Notes: generated by a model not told the origin, from the letters alone. A DNA stretch of 64,000 bases from Pohlia nutans (GCA_022496805.1 CM040085.1:18567811-18631810), one strand, 5' to 3'. Counted from the first letter of the stretch, positions 1-11,152 are shown. A program made the numbers and translations.

Positions 1-814
1 TGAAACCACGGGACGTCCTCTGTACTTTGACCCCTACCGACTGCAAAACTTGGAACATGCGGCGAATGTCATGGAGGTCAGGAATCATCTCCAGATGTAC
101 TTGCCCTTCTGAGCATATAGCACCCGCCAGCACGGCCAAAGCCGAATTCTTCGCCCCTGAAATATTCACTTCACCCGACAGTCGTCTCCCTCCTTCCACT
201 TCAAAACATTCAACCAGATGTCCTTGCCTAAAAGGACTCAACTCGGTGAGTTCTTCGGTAACCGAAACCGGTTCCTTCAAAGCAGCTAAAGAATGAGTTC
301 CCTTGGAGCTTCGCTCTTTCCTATGCAATGCTAGAGATTCAATGTAACTGGACGACGGTAATGTAACTGCGCCAGGTGTATGGGAGGGTATGTTGGTAGG
401 GGGAGCCTCAAGAACTACCTCCGAAGTCACTCCATTCTCTAATCCGCAAACCGGAGCTACGCGAACTTTCTTTCTGCTATTAAAGACCCCGTCCAAAGAC
501 CTGCATTTCCATAGAAATGAGCCAACCCTAACCCTAGAAGACGAAGCAACGCTCTCACCCCTCAAGCTTCCTTCTTCCGTCCATGGATCACAACCTCTGG
601 CAATTGTTGTCCTTCTTCTTTCAAGTTTACTCAAAGAATGTGAGGATCGCAAACCCTCTGAGATAGATTGGACTGTTTCCCTCTCGGTATTGTATTTCCG
701 AGACCGTGAATGATTCCCAAAACCTGATAAAATTTTCGCTCGAGGGGAAGAACACCCCGACGGCAGCTCACACGAGTTCTTGGCGAAATTGGCGGACACC
801 CGAATAACCTCCAT
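1..814 (-). CDS. murA: UDP-N-acetylglucosamine 1-carboxyvinyltransferase (MurA), 5' part, plastid form
   Basis: The reading frame is open from an ATG at 814 down to base 1 (271 codons) and runs off the window. Residues 1 to about 200 are Ser/Arg-rich and not conserved, and look like a transit peptide plus linker. From about residue 203 the sequence is a clear MurA N-terminus: an FEVEGGRRLSGEV segment, then ISGAKNSAL at 218-226, whose Lys222-Asn223 correspond to the substrate-contacting Lys22-Asn23 of the bacterial enzyme, then IPDLHDIRRM. MurA transfers enolpyruvate from PEP to UDP-GlcNAc, the first committed step of peptidoglycan synthesis. In mosses the nuclear Mur genes serve plastid division, so a plastid location is inferred. 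The catalytic Cys loop lies beyond the edge. The roughly 200-residue extension is long for a transit peptide, and the true start could be further downstream. Confidence 0.9.
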   Translation of the reverse strand, partial: MEVIRVSANFAKNSCELPSGCSSPRAKILSGFGNHSRSRKYNTERETVQSISEGLRSSHSLSKLERRRTTIARGCDPWTEEGSLRGESVASSSRVRVGSFLWKCRSLDGVFNSRKKVRVAPVCGLENGVTSEVVLEAPPTNIPSHTPGAVTLPSSSYIESLALHRKERSSKGTHSLAALKEPVSVTEELTELSPFRQGHLVECFEVEGGRRLSGEVNISGAKNSALAVLAGAICSEGQVHLEMIPDLHDIRRMFQVLQSVGVKVQRTSRGF

Positions 815-2210
815 AGCGGGGTTCTAAAACACAGTACGCTCTCTACTCAGCGGAATTGAAGTATCACCGCAGCCAAGAACCACATGGTCTGATTCAACAA
901 ACTTGTAGAACAGTAGCAACCTTATATAGAGGATTGGATCAAAGATCAAACAAGAGAATTCAGCTGCCAACTACTAATCCTAAGACACATCTCCATATAA
1001 AGACAGTTCGTAAGTCCCTTCCAAGCTCTCACCAAAAATCTTTCTGAGCCATCACTCTTACCCTTGCAGTGGTAAAAGATCAATATTCTAACTCCAGCAA
1101 TCAATCCTTTCTCTCAATCCCTGCGTCTCTCGAATCACCCTCGTCAAACCCAAAAGAATCAAAATCAAAAACGATATAAGTAAGAACTCGAAGAATCTGC
1201 CCGGCAGTAGAGAGCTTCAAGAATCTCAATTACACAACCCTGAGTAATAAAACCCGCAATCTAACAATAACTTGAATAATAATAGAAAGAGAAAATGCTG
1301 CTGCCATCTGTGAGGTGCTCAAATCGCAAAGTGGAGAGTGGACTAAGTTAGTGGAGACGCCCGGAGACGATGACTGCAAAACAGAATGAGAATCGCGGGG
1401 ATACCGGGCCGGGGTATAAATGCTATTGAGCTCTGAAGTGGCCCGGCCACGTTATAATGAAGGACAGGTAACAAGCAAGACGGAGCTCCAACAAACGGCA
1501 CGAGGAGCTCGTGATGCGAAACGAATAAATGAATGCTTCAAAAAATCCCGAAGCAAGCGATACGTGGGGGCGGGATGGCGGGCGAGCAGGCGCGCGGGGC
1601 GGCACACAGCCCCGCAGAAGAGTCCCTGCGACAACGATGATCGGAGTGCCGCGGAACCAAGAGTACTGAGAATTGGGGAAGCCAAGATAAGAGAAAGGGC
1701 GCAAACGGAACGGAGCCTTCTTCGTCGTCGTCGTCGTCGTCGTTCATCGGGTTTGTGGACGGTTCGTTGAGACTTCTTCGTCGTCGTTGTCGTTCGTCGG
1801 GTTTGTGCACGGTTCGTTGGGCTTTCGTTCTGGTATGGGGACGACTGTTTCGTGGTTGTGCGTTAGAGGCGGTGGGGTCCAGGCTCGATTGGATGTGGAT
1901 GATTATTTGTTTCCTTTTATCGTTGCTCCTGTCCAATGGGCGATTGGCATGTGGAGCTTCTCTCATAAGTTCCAGGTAAGCAGTCCTCATGGTCAAGGAT
2001 TTTTTTTAATAGTTTCCAATAATTGACCAGATGAGAGCCCGGTGATCATTAAATGGTTTTTGGGTCCTTCCTCTAGTGTAAAAGGGGTGTAAAAGGAGTA
2101 CCAAACTAGTAATGGTCAATATCCAATGGTACTTGGAGTATCAAAGTATAGTACCAAAGTATGGTGTCACATGCCCATTTGGACACCAAGTTGGTACCCA
2201 TGTTTTGGCA
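815..2210. other. Upstream region of MurA, no recognisable gene
   Basis: This region holds the 5' UTR and presumed promoter of the leftward MurA gene and nothing I recognise as coding. Several overlapping short frames on both strands between 1420 and 2026 are low-complexity (Arg-rich or Asp-rich) products of CGT repeats and have no family resemblance. A TATA-like GGGGTATAAATG at about 1411-1422 reads rightward, but no gene follows it. Confidence 0.5.
1721..1823. repeat. CGT microsatellite and ~32-bp direct repeat
   Basis: A (CGT)7 tract lies at about 1723-1743, followed by two copies of a roughly 32-bp unit (about 1738-1770 and 1792-1823) containing CGGGTTTGTG and ACGGTTCGTTG, each next to CGT repeats. 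This looks like local tandem duplication. Translations of it are meaningless poly-Arg or poly-Asp runs. Confidence 0.7.
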
Positions 2211-2213
2211 CTA

Positions 2214-2475
2214 CCATAGTTGGGTCGCTACCCCACGAACGAATATTTAGTATTTTTTGAAAAATAAGGTTCGTTTTTCAAAAATGAATTTCTTGGTTTT
2301 CGTTTTTGAGAAGAAAAAAAATGATAAAATGATGGACCCAAAAGCCCAAATAGCTTAGAAATAGAAAAATATAGCTTAAAATGATTTATTCTATTTTCCT
2401 TTTTTTTGGTCTTCATAATTTTTGATTTTTTACGTTTTTTATTTTCTGAATTATTTTTTGGCAACCCAACTATGG
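2214..2475. mobile_element. Stowaway-like MITE (262 bp, TA target)
   Basis: Terminal inverted repeats CCATAGTTGGGT with a following GC occur at 2214 and, inverted, ending at 2475, each flanked by TA. The interior is T-rich and non-coding. TA duplication and size fit a Tc1/mariner-type miniature element. Confidence 0.65.
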
Positions 2476-3300
2476 TACTACTGTATTGCTTGGTTCTCCA
2501 AATACACCTTTCCTAGGATTAGTTGCTCGACTCGTGAAATTTCTTTGATGTCATTGCTAAAACGGTGAGAAATTTTAGCAAATTATCAAAACAAAAAAAA
2601 ACAAAAAATAATAATTCCCAAGAATTTCAACAAAATATCAATAATTCTCAAGATTTACAAGAATTCTTGACTCTTGCTCGTTATCACATGGGATACGTTA
2701 CAATATTCACCAAGTTTAGAAATGCAAAATTAAAGTAAAATCACTTCAAATTTTGGTCTAATTTATTTTGTTCTTGTAGTTGGGCAACATTTTTGTAGGA
2801 AAAAAAATTAGATTAACCAATTTAACAAAGATTTTCAAACTGAATACACTAGTCATGTCACGTTTATGATATTTCTCTTTATCCTGATGTAGTTTTTGTA
2901 TATGAATAGTGCCTCACTTCCTTAATAACAATGATCACAACTTGCTAACATTGCACATGTAATGCATTCACAATATTAGCTTCCATACTAGTCTTAGGAT
3001 TCTACACTCCTTAATTTAATTGCCATAAGACAACTAGACTACCACTTGATGATTTTGGAGGTGAAACTTTCTCTATTGTTTAAGTACGGCAAATAGCAAC
3101 ATCACTTGCCACTAGCACTTACTGCCTTTAAATGATATCCAACTCTCTACTATATTCTTAATACTTTTACTCAAGAACTCACACGTCAGGATTAATCGAT
3201 GGTAGCATAATGTGGAATGTGACATCTTGTAACTCATATCAAGAGGTGTAACTAAACATCTCACAACTCCAAAAGTGTAGGAATGAAACTACAACATTAG
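2476..3300. other. AT-rich intergenic DNA
   Basis: I see no gene, clear repeat or regulatory site here; short frames are random. Confidence 0.5.
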
Positions 3301-3598
3301 GGTGTTTTCACACTAAGATGTCATAGTTCTCAACAAAAAAAGTTTCTAATGTTGTAAAGCATTTTGCATTAATGACGTAGTATAATAAAAAGGAAAAATA
3401 CCAAAAACACTTTAATATAAAATGTAATGTTTTGGAATATTTTGGAATCCTTTTTAAACATTTTATATTATTTTGGAATATTCTCATACTATTTGGAATA
3501 TTCCTGTTGATGTCATTTAATCCGCCTGCAAACCACATCGGATGCATATTCCGTCCACACCACAGGCTCCGTTTTATTTAGCCAACCAAGCTTACAAG

Positions 3599-4368
3599 AT
3601 TCTCGGGGAGGTGACTATCGGAATTTTAGAAACCACGTGAGATAAAAAATAGGGTCAATTTAATTTGTTTAGGGTAAAATTTATAATTTTGTTAGATCTA
3701 CCATAGCATTGGAAATATGTCCCCTACATGATTATATGTAAATTAGGGTGGTGGATAATTCCTCCACTTTAGTAATTAGTAGAAAAAAATAGGGTCATAG
3801 AGATAGGATCCCTCTAAAAGTATGTAATAGGATCAATAGAATAATTATAGGTTTGATTACATGGATGAAGAAGTGTGTAATTTTTGTCCAAATTTGAATC
3901 AAGCGGGTTAGTATGGAGGGAAATGTCGTGGGAATTTTTGAGGGGAAGGAATATGCTGGCACTCCTCCACGGCCGTTGGGTTTTGCAACGGCACTAAACA
4001 TGTGGGACCTTGCTGAATGCTTAGAACCTGACAGCCTCCATCATCACCTTCAACTACTTCTTGCAATCGGTTTTGGTTTTGTCACAACCTCAGTTCTCGA
4101 TCGTCAAGCTCACGCAGTTCCGTTTTACAATGCTATAGTATTCTGTCCACTATTTCATACTTTTACAATGTAAAAAAAAATATTGTGCCAAAAATTAGCC
4201 TCTCTAAACAATTTCAAATAAATATAGGGTGCTAAAAAATATGTCAAAGTAGCTTTTATCTACAAATAGGGAAGGAAAAAATATTGAAAGGTGTATAAAT
4301 ATCCCCCTATTAAATACTCCATAATCGCACATGGTTACGAAACGTAAAGGGGTGTGATTGCCCCGAGG
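3599..4368. mobile_element. ~770-bp insertion within the left arm
   Basis: Comparison of the two arms of the surrounding element shows extra DNA here: left-arm similarity stops after ACAAG at 3598 and resumes after CAAG at 4372. The insert ends contain TCGGGG and CCCCGAGG in inverted orientation. The CAAG on both sides is a possible 4-bp duplication. An 86-codon frame inside (3913-4173) resembles nothing known. Confidence 0.4.
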
Positions 4369-4446
4369 CAAGATTTTTTTTTGGAATTCGCCATTTTAAA
4401 AGGTGTTTAATGTAAAGGAACAAAAATTGTCGCCATAAACTTCTAA

Positions 4447-4634
4447 TATCTACTACCGAGGTGAGGTTGGAAGTCCCAGATCTACTACCAAAGTGAGGTC
4501 GGTAGTCCCTGATCTACTACTGGTAGTCCTTGATCTACTACCGGTAGTCCCTGATCTACTACCGGTAGTCCCTGATCTACTACCGGTAGTCCCAGATCTA
4601 CTACTAAGGTGAGGTCGGTAGTCCCAAATCTACT
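4447..4634. repeat. Tandem array of a 21-bp / 32-bp unit
   Basis: The unit GATCTACTACCGGTAGTCCC plus T is repeated about eight times. Outer copies are a 32-bp version carrying an extra AAGGTGAGGTC-like segment and inner copies are the 21-bp version. Each unit contains the palindrome CTACTACCGGTAGT. The array is absent from the opposite arm of the surrounding element, so it expanded after insertion. Confidence 0.85.
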
Positions 4635-5460
4635 CTAACATAATCTTTTGGAACTCTTTTTGAATATGATATCTTTATGTTATAGGAATTGAGGGAAATT
4701 ATTGCCATCACTATATCTTCAATGAAATGTATCAATTAAGGTAATAACGTATTTATTCTACAACGTCACCCAATTTAATGTATTACATTTTGGTCCAAAT
4801 ACTATTTTATATTATTTTAAAAATTATTGGTATACATACAATCCTAGAATACCTTTTCACTATGGTTAACTTTCTGCTAAAAAACTAATTTCAATGAACC
4901 ATAGAAAATGTTTACCACCACATTTCACTTGTTTTGCAATGTCACACTACACATTTTGGACGCCCTACCATGAAAACACCCACTAGCCTCACTCCGTAGA
5001 AGCCAACTTGGCTCACTTTGGCAATATAAGGGACTAAAGAGGAAGACTTTAAAAGTCTTTGGCAAACTTCTTACCCATCTTGGCCTACAACACTTCCTAG
5101 ATATACTTTGGCTTTGGAAGATCACCCATTTCTATACAAAATTGTCCCTCAAGGGATTCTTTATCTTTTTACTACACTAGTAGGAAATTAAGTCTACCTT
5201 CCAACCCAATTTGAATCATGCCAATCCAAGTTAAACTTCACTTAGGTGAAATTTTCAAAAACAAACACCTCTACATTGTCAAGTGTTACAAAATTTACTA
5301 TTTGAAGAATGTAATGTTGTTCTTTCCATCAGTTCTTTTGATATTTTGGCTTTTAGAATGAAAATAACAATTCTAATCAATAATACCAATTTTTGAATTC
5401 TAAAAATGTAAAATGTAACTTTGGCGATATTTTAAAGTTAATTGCTTCTAATTTCATTAA

Positions 5461-6678
5461 CCCCTAAAGGACCAGAGTGTTTTTCCTCCAAAAACACTCC
5501 AATGCTGCCATTTTCACTCCCCCATGAAAAAAATCCAAAAAAATGTTATTTTTTACCTTCTAACCGTAAGATCTTGTCCTAAACTACTTGAAAAACATAC
5601 ACAACAAATTTCGATGATTTTGATCGCACGGATTGCAAAATAATTGCGTTTGATGGAAAAAAATACCCCAAAAAAACACGTGCCCGAAAAATTCAGATGC
5701 GTTTGACGATGGCTACATCAAAAAAACCTCACTACCGAAACCTGTCGCACTTCACTTTCACATTCTATACGATGTTACTTAGTTGTGTACCAATTTTCGT
5801 TGCGTTTGGAGATGTTTAGGATGTTGAAGAACACCTTGCACTTGTTGGGGGTTTAAAAGTTCAGAAAAGACTATATGTTTTTGGAATTGCAATATTTTCG
5901 ACTTTCTGTATCTAAAATATGAATCCGAGCGGTAAAACACAAGTACATTCCATCCTCTATAGAATGGCAAAAAAAAAATTTGAAAAATAAATAAATCTCC
6001 AAGTTTTAGAAGACATGTAGCACATTTTCTAAGAATTTTGGGGTTAGGGGGGAAATAAAGGGTGGAGGAAGGGAATTGAAGTGCCAACCCATTCCAATGT
6101 TCATGACCCCACTAACTCTCAAGGTGTACTGCCACGTGGCAATCCCTCATTGAACGATTTTTATTTTTTATTTTAAAAAATGGTTTTTATTTTAAAAAAT
6201 TTAAATAAAAAATTTAAATTATAAAATTGAACTTTTAGTTTAAAATTTTATTTAAAAAAATTTAAATAATAATTTTCAGTTTAAAATAATAATTTTTATT
6301 TATAAAAATTAATCATAAAATTTAAAAACTATTATTTTTAATTATTTTTAATAAGTTTGGAAAATGGGGTGGTCTTCTGCCCCCCCACAGTTCACCCCAT
6401 TTTCCACATGTCGCCTATCTTGTTGCCCACCCCCCCCCCCCCCCTAAAATTCAACTATTTCTCTACTGCCCCGTTGCCCTTTCTCCCGAAAAAAACACAT
6501 TTCCCCTCATAACTTTCACATACGGTGTCGGAATTCAAAAAAAAAAAAAGATCCCCATTTTCGTGGCACATTGGGGAATCTACTATTAAATTTCCTTCAA
6601 AATTCGATTAAAAATGTGTTCACCGGAACCTACCCGATTCTCTAAATGTCCTAGTTGGGACACTTGATTCTTTAGGGG
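5461..6678. mobile_element. TTAA-flanked non-autonomous element (1.2 kb)
   Basis: CCCCTAAAGGACC follows TTAA at 5457-5460, and the inverted end TTTAGGGG precedes TTAA at 6679-6682. A second similar inverted end lies at 6814-6817, so nesting or an alternative right end is possible. The interior is AT-rich, with A/T homopolymer-like stretches at 6150-6360 and a C-rich run near 6430-6445. No coding frame was seen. Confidence 0.6.
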
Positions 6679-7120
6679 TTAAATGAAGATCTAAAATATT
6701 TTTGGAAATTTGACAATGGATAATTTTTGTTGGGATAAACTTCATCAAAGTCATGGAAGTCACATTTTATAATACATCTTGGTTTTGCGCTATAGCCCTT
6801 GGGCCTTTAGGGGTTAATGGTTAATTTCCAACCAATTAGTTGTCTCTTCATGTTCAAAATCAAAAATTATTTTCATCATTTCTTATCCAACTTACTATTT
6901 GTAAAAAAAAAGTAGTAGTATTTGTTGGTATTGCACAACCGCGTCAAAATGTGGTTATTTTCCAGGGCAAAGTGAGAACAATTTTGATGGGCTTGCTTTT
7001 TCATTCAAAAAATGTCGTCCTCGTCTATTTTGAAGGACAGGTGGCGATGCACCATTACACGATAGGAGCGCAATCTATGATAACTTGACCTGTCACAAAA
7101 GTTCCTACAGAAATCGCTCA

Positions 7121-7246
7121 AACCATCCTCAAAGCCCAATCCATCCTCAAAGCCCAATCCATCGTCAAAGCCCAATCCATCCTCAAAGCCCAAACCATCC
7201 TCAAAGCCCAATCCATCCTCAAAGTCCAATCTATCCTCAAAGCAGT
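7121..7246. repeat. 18-bp tandem repeat
   Basis: The unit CTCAAAGCCCAATCCATC is repeated about seven times with single-base variants. Because the unit is a multiple of three, both strands show repetitive peptides (GFEDGL on the minus strand, HPQSPI on the plus strand). These are repeat artefacts and not evidence for a protein. Confidence 0.8.
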
Positions 7247-7477
7247 CCTTTACAGTTGGTCTATCATCACGACTGCCACATGTCATCTCCACAGCTCATG
7301 CAATCTTAAAAGCATGGCATGTGTCGTGTGAACATTGTCTTTGTTGCATTGCATATATTGTAAGAACAGCATGCATTCATTTGTGCTGGTAACTGACATA
7401 AGAGAAATTTCACATAACAGTTACCGGTATCCAAAAAAAGTACTATATCTGCAGCCTGCCTGCTTTTACTTGTAAGT

Positions 7478-8163
7478 TGTTGTCTCTGCCCCCACCAAGG
7501 GAGCGACTACAGAAACACTTCCTTTTTTAAGGAGTTATATGGCTGAACAGTACAAACAACGTGTAAAAGTAAATCTAGGGTAAATACTAACCCTAAAAGG
7601 ACCAAGTGTCCTAATTAGGACATTTCAATGTTTGGGTAGGTTCTCACAGTGTCAACTTTTATTTTTATTTTTTGAAATAAATTATGTGAATACGGTATAT
7701 CAATACAAAAATGGGGATCTGATTTTTTTTTATTTCGACTTTTTAAGTGGAAGTTATAGAACAAAAGGGGTTTTTTTTGGGGAGATGGGCAATGCGGACA
7801 GGGCTCAAAATAAACCTTAGAAATTATTATTCTTCAACTCTAACTATAAGATCTTATTTTAAATTACTAGGAGAGTGCATGGTAAAATTTTCATAGAACT
7901 TGACTGTACAAATTGCAGGATTATAGTGTTTGAAGTGAAAAGATGAAATTGCAATCTTTTTTGATATTTTATGACCGTCTTTGAAGGCATGGGAAAAATT
8001 GTTAAATTGGTCAAAAAAATTCTCAAATTTTATTCAAATGTTTAATTTGGTATTTTCTATCAAGAGCAAAAGAAATATTCACAAGAAAATGAATAGAAAG
8101 AGGTGAAAATGATGCTCAATAACAGGAAAATCCTGCAGTCCTTTAGGGGCTAAGGCAGAGACT
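7478..8163. mobile_element. ~125-bp TIR repeat split by a 559-bp insertion
   Basis: The outer repeat runs 7478-7590 and 8150-8163, with termini GTCTCTGCCCC and GGCAGAGAC. An uninterrupted inverted relative lies at 41944-42072. Splitting it at 7591-8149 is an element with ends CCCTAAAAGGACC and CCTTTAGGGG, flanked by CTAA on both sides. The intact relative has CTGA once at the corresponding position. Confidence 0.7.
7591..8149. mobile_element. CTAA-flanked element of the TTAA-type group (559 bp)
   Basis: The ends CCCTAAAAGGACCAAG and (inverted) CCCCTAAAGGACTG match the TTAA-element termini elsewhere in the window. The 4-bp flank is CTAA on both sides. Non-coding and AT-rich. The interior resembles parts of 5461-6678 (around the TAAGATCTT block). 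Confidence 0.75.
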
Positions 8164-9354
8164 AAGCGACTAGTGGCTTGTTCTTTTTAGATACACAAAA
8201 GAGCTTTTGCACAACGAAGTGAAGGGAGTCAGTTAGGGCCTTGTTCTATGCAGGGTCGGGCCAATATAGGAATCTTGCTCTACACCGATAAAAATGATGT
8301 AGAGCACTTCCATGCACACCTCGGTAGAACAATCCAATATATATAATTAGAAACATTCCACAAAGCAACCAATCGCATAGCCCATTGATGGGAGTGAGAG
8401 CCTTGACTCTAAATCCCCCCCTCGACGTTAATGCAAACACTATTCACCCAAGGGTTCCATTTTCTGAAATTTCCATTTCAAACACCCAAGGATCTTTTTT
8501 TGGCAATTGTTTTTTGCAAACTTAGGACCTGCGGCCCCAAATTAGTCCAAGAGGACCCCCTTGGGAATTTTAAACCTTTGGAAGAGGGGGTTAGCTTTTA
8601 AGGTGGGCCCCAACATGTACAAAACACGGTAGGGTATCAAAAATGTGTAGTGTGACATTGCATAGCAAGCAAAATTTTGGCGGTAAACATTTTCTATTGG
8701 TCATTGAAATTGGTTTTTTAGCAAAAAGTTAACTACAATGAAAAGGTATTCTAGGATTGTATGTATATTTAAAAAAATCAAATTAAAATAATATAAAATA
8801 AAATTTAGACCAATATGTAATACATTGCGTTGGGTGACGTAGAATAATACGTTATTGCCTTAATTGATACGTTTCAATTAAAATATAGGAAAACAATATT
8901 TTTCTTCAATTCCTATAACATAAAGGTATCAAATTCCAAAATATTCCAAAAAGATTTTGTGAGCAAGGTGGATATTAGAGGTTTATGGGGGCAAGTTTTA
9001 TTCCTTTACATTAAATGCCCCTTAAAATGGCGAGTTCCCAGAATTTTTTTTGCAAGCTTCTTTGGCTAATAAATACGAAGCTTGCACATGGTGTGGTTGG
9101 AATATGCATTCGACCTGGTTTGTAAGCGGATAAAATGACATCAGCATGAATATTTCAAAAAATTATAAGAATATTCCAAAACTCCAAAATAATATAAAAT
9201 ATTTTGAAAATATTTCAAAAGATTCCATTTTGACTATATTAATTAATTTATTTTATTTTCCCTATTTATTATATTACATCATTAAATCAACTGCTTTACA
9301 ACATTAAAAACTTTTTTTGGTTCAAAACTATAACACTCGTAGTGCAAAAACACC

Positions 9355-10014
9355 GCCTTTTCTACTTTCCCTTTGGAAAATTCCAATTGGTGTGTCATAC
9401 GCAGTGCTACTTGGCATTGGTTTTTCACCATTTACCAACTTCCACAATCCATCCCTCTTCAAGTTAGAGATAGATCATCCTCAATTTCCATGAATTGAAC
9501 CCCTGACTAGCAAACTTGTCCAAGAAACTAGTTCCACTGCTAGAACTAGCCATGCTAATTTGCATTCATCAATTCCAGGTTTCACTGTGACTTCAAACAA
9601 AGCCCAATTAAATTCTTTACTCTCTCCTCTAATTAACTCTCTCTGCTTTGATACCATGTTAAATTAAGAAAGATAATGTGCACAAAAGGTTTATTGTGTG
9701 ACTCGCCACTCAACAATAGAAGCGAGATCTTGTCAATTAGACAAAGTTAATCTCTTTCACCCACCAATCCACACTTATAGTCCTAGTATTGTCTGTCTAC
9801 ATACTTAGAATATGTACAGACTAACTAGACTATTACTTTGGTGTTCTAAGTAATTAGCTTGGTCTATCACTACCCTCATAAGTAACTTAAATACCATATG
9901 AGTAACTCAATTCCAACAAGTTCATCTGTCCACAATTTGAATCATGGTATGCAAATGCAGACGAGGTGCACTTCAATATGCACACATGGACCATTCCAGT
10001 GTAGGGTCACTAGA
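9355..10014. other. Intergenic DNA without recognised features
   Basis: AT-rich. The phrase TTTGATACCATGTTAAATTAAG near 9647-9668 resembles the start of plant retroelement-derived repeats, but nothing firm can be assigned. Confidence 0.3.
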
Positions 10015-10187
10015 CACTATTAGCAAAAGCGTCGCTTCTCACTCATAAGAGTATTAGAGTTCACTGTACACACTTGTCCTACGTGACGAATCGCAGTCAC
10101 CAAGTCTTGAGCGCCTGGGCAGTGAGTGCAAAGTGGCGTTGTTTGACTCACCTACCGAGTGAAAAGCGACGCCTTCTGCTTGTAGTG
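10015..10187. mobile_element. CACTA-like hairpin MITE, copy 1 (173 bp)
   Basis: It begins CACTATTAGC and ends GCTTGTAGTG, the inverse of CACTACAAGC. Subterminal GTCGCTTCTCACTC and its inverted partner make roughly 30-bp arms. CACTA termini indicate a CMC/En-Spm-type miniature element. A 3-bp duplication is not evident. Confidence 0.65.
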
Positions 10188-10375
10188 AAATAATTTCTCT
10201 TCAATCTGGCAAGCACAGGGGCCATCCTGTAAGATCTCCAGTCTCAGTGACAAAGCTATCTGGAATAGGCTGCAATGGGAACACTAATATTCCAGTATCA
10301 AATCTAAATTATCAGCCAAACTATCATTCTGTGTAAAGTTCTTCGGCCACTCATAATTCTACTTCATCAGTGTAA

Positions 10376-10925
10376 GAGCATCGCCACCGTTACTCGTTAC
10401 AAATGGCCCGCAATCGACCCATTGCAGGGCTGAATTGACGAGTGGTGGCCTTAGCTTGGTGGCCTCTTCCACCGTCAAGCCCTCCTTGGGCTCGCAACGC
10501 CGGTCTTCTACGTTGTTCTTGTAGATGACGACAAGCTTTCTCAGCTAAATCAAGAGCTTGGTAATCCTCTCCCAACTTGAATACTTCCTGACAAAGAAAC
10601 CACGTTGGCCAGGCAACCGTGTTTTTTGGCGAGCCTTGGCCTCACAAGTCTCTGTTGGGGTCACGGTGGGGGAATAATCGTGCCCACATTACAAGGAGAA
10701 GGTGTCGCTTTTCACTCGTTTGGTGAGTCAAACGGCGCCACTTTGCACTCACTGCCCAAGCGCTCAAGATTTGGTGAGTGAGATTCGTCACATAGGACAA
10801 GCATGTACACTGAACTCTAACATTGTTCTAGATTCTTGCGAGTGAGAAGCGACACCTTTGCTGGTAGTGCCAGGCATGCCATGCGGAGTTGCGATTTGCG
10901 GTTGCGGGTCACAGTGGCGATGCTC
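10376..10925. mobile_element. Harbinger-like non-autonomous element (550 bp, TAA target)
   Basis: The termini GAGCATCGCCAC and GTGGCGATGCTC are exact inverses, each flanked by TAA (10373-10375 and 10926-10928). A 3-bp TAA duplication fits PIF/Harbinger. It contains the second CACTA-like hairpin. Confidence 0.55.
10687..10869. mobile_element. CACTA-like hairpin MITE, copy 2 (183 bp)
   Basis: A second, inverted copy of the element at 10015-10187. The ends are CATTACAAGG and GCTGGTAGTG. The shared interior includes AAAGTGGCG / CGCCACTTT and the GTGCAAAGTG segment. The copies differ at scattered positions. Confidence 0.65.
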
Positions 10926-10933
10926 TAAGTTAA

Positions 10934-11152
10934 CCCCTAAAGGACCAAGGAATCGTGGTTTTAAAACCACGAATTCAATTGACCATATTGTGAAATTTAT
11001 AATTTTGATGGGACCAAATTTTATATCACAAGAATTAGTGAAGAACATTGCAAGTGTTGGTCAAGGAACAAAGCAATTTAAAGAAAAGAAAGTTCACATA
11101 TGATGTACTCAAAACTGCTAAACAAAACACGAGGCCTGATTTCCTTTAGGGG
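10934..11152. mobile_element. TTAA-flanked MITE, family A copy 1 (219 bp)
   Basis: TTAA at 10930-10933 and 11153-11156 flanks the ends CCCCTAAAGGACC and CCTTTAGGGG. The interior is shared with 62998-63194 (phrases CAAATTTTATATCAC, GTGTTGGTCAA, CTACTCAAAACTGCTAAA). Non-coding. Confidence 0.85.

Larger units (their letters stand above)
3301..9354. mobile_element. Large degraded element with ~700-bp terminal inverted repeats
   Basis: The sequence from 3301 to about 4966 reappears inverted at about 8640-9354. Both ends begin GGTGTTTT followed by CACTA, and shared blocks include GATGTCATTT, the run around CATACAATCCTAGAATACC (left 4838, right 8745) and CAATGTCACACTACACATTTT (near 4938 and 8643). 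The left arm carries a 0.77-kb insertion and a tandem array that the right arm lacks. Arms are visibly diverged, so this is old. No convincing target-site duplication and no transposase frame were seen, so the superfamily is uncertain. Confidence 0.65.

Noticed and set aside
1538..1996. 152-aa minus-strand frame upstream of MurA
   Set aside because: Poly-Asp and Arg stretches come from the CGT microsatellite; three frames overlap here and none is convincing.
3913..4173. 86-aa frame starting MEGNVVGIFEGKEY
   Set aside because: No family resemblance, lies in a transposon-derived insertion and has no splice partner.
7005..7292. 95-aa frame with GFEDGL repeats
   Set aside because: Produced by an 18-bp tandem repeat. 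The opposite strand is equally open and there is no other coding evidence.
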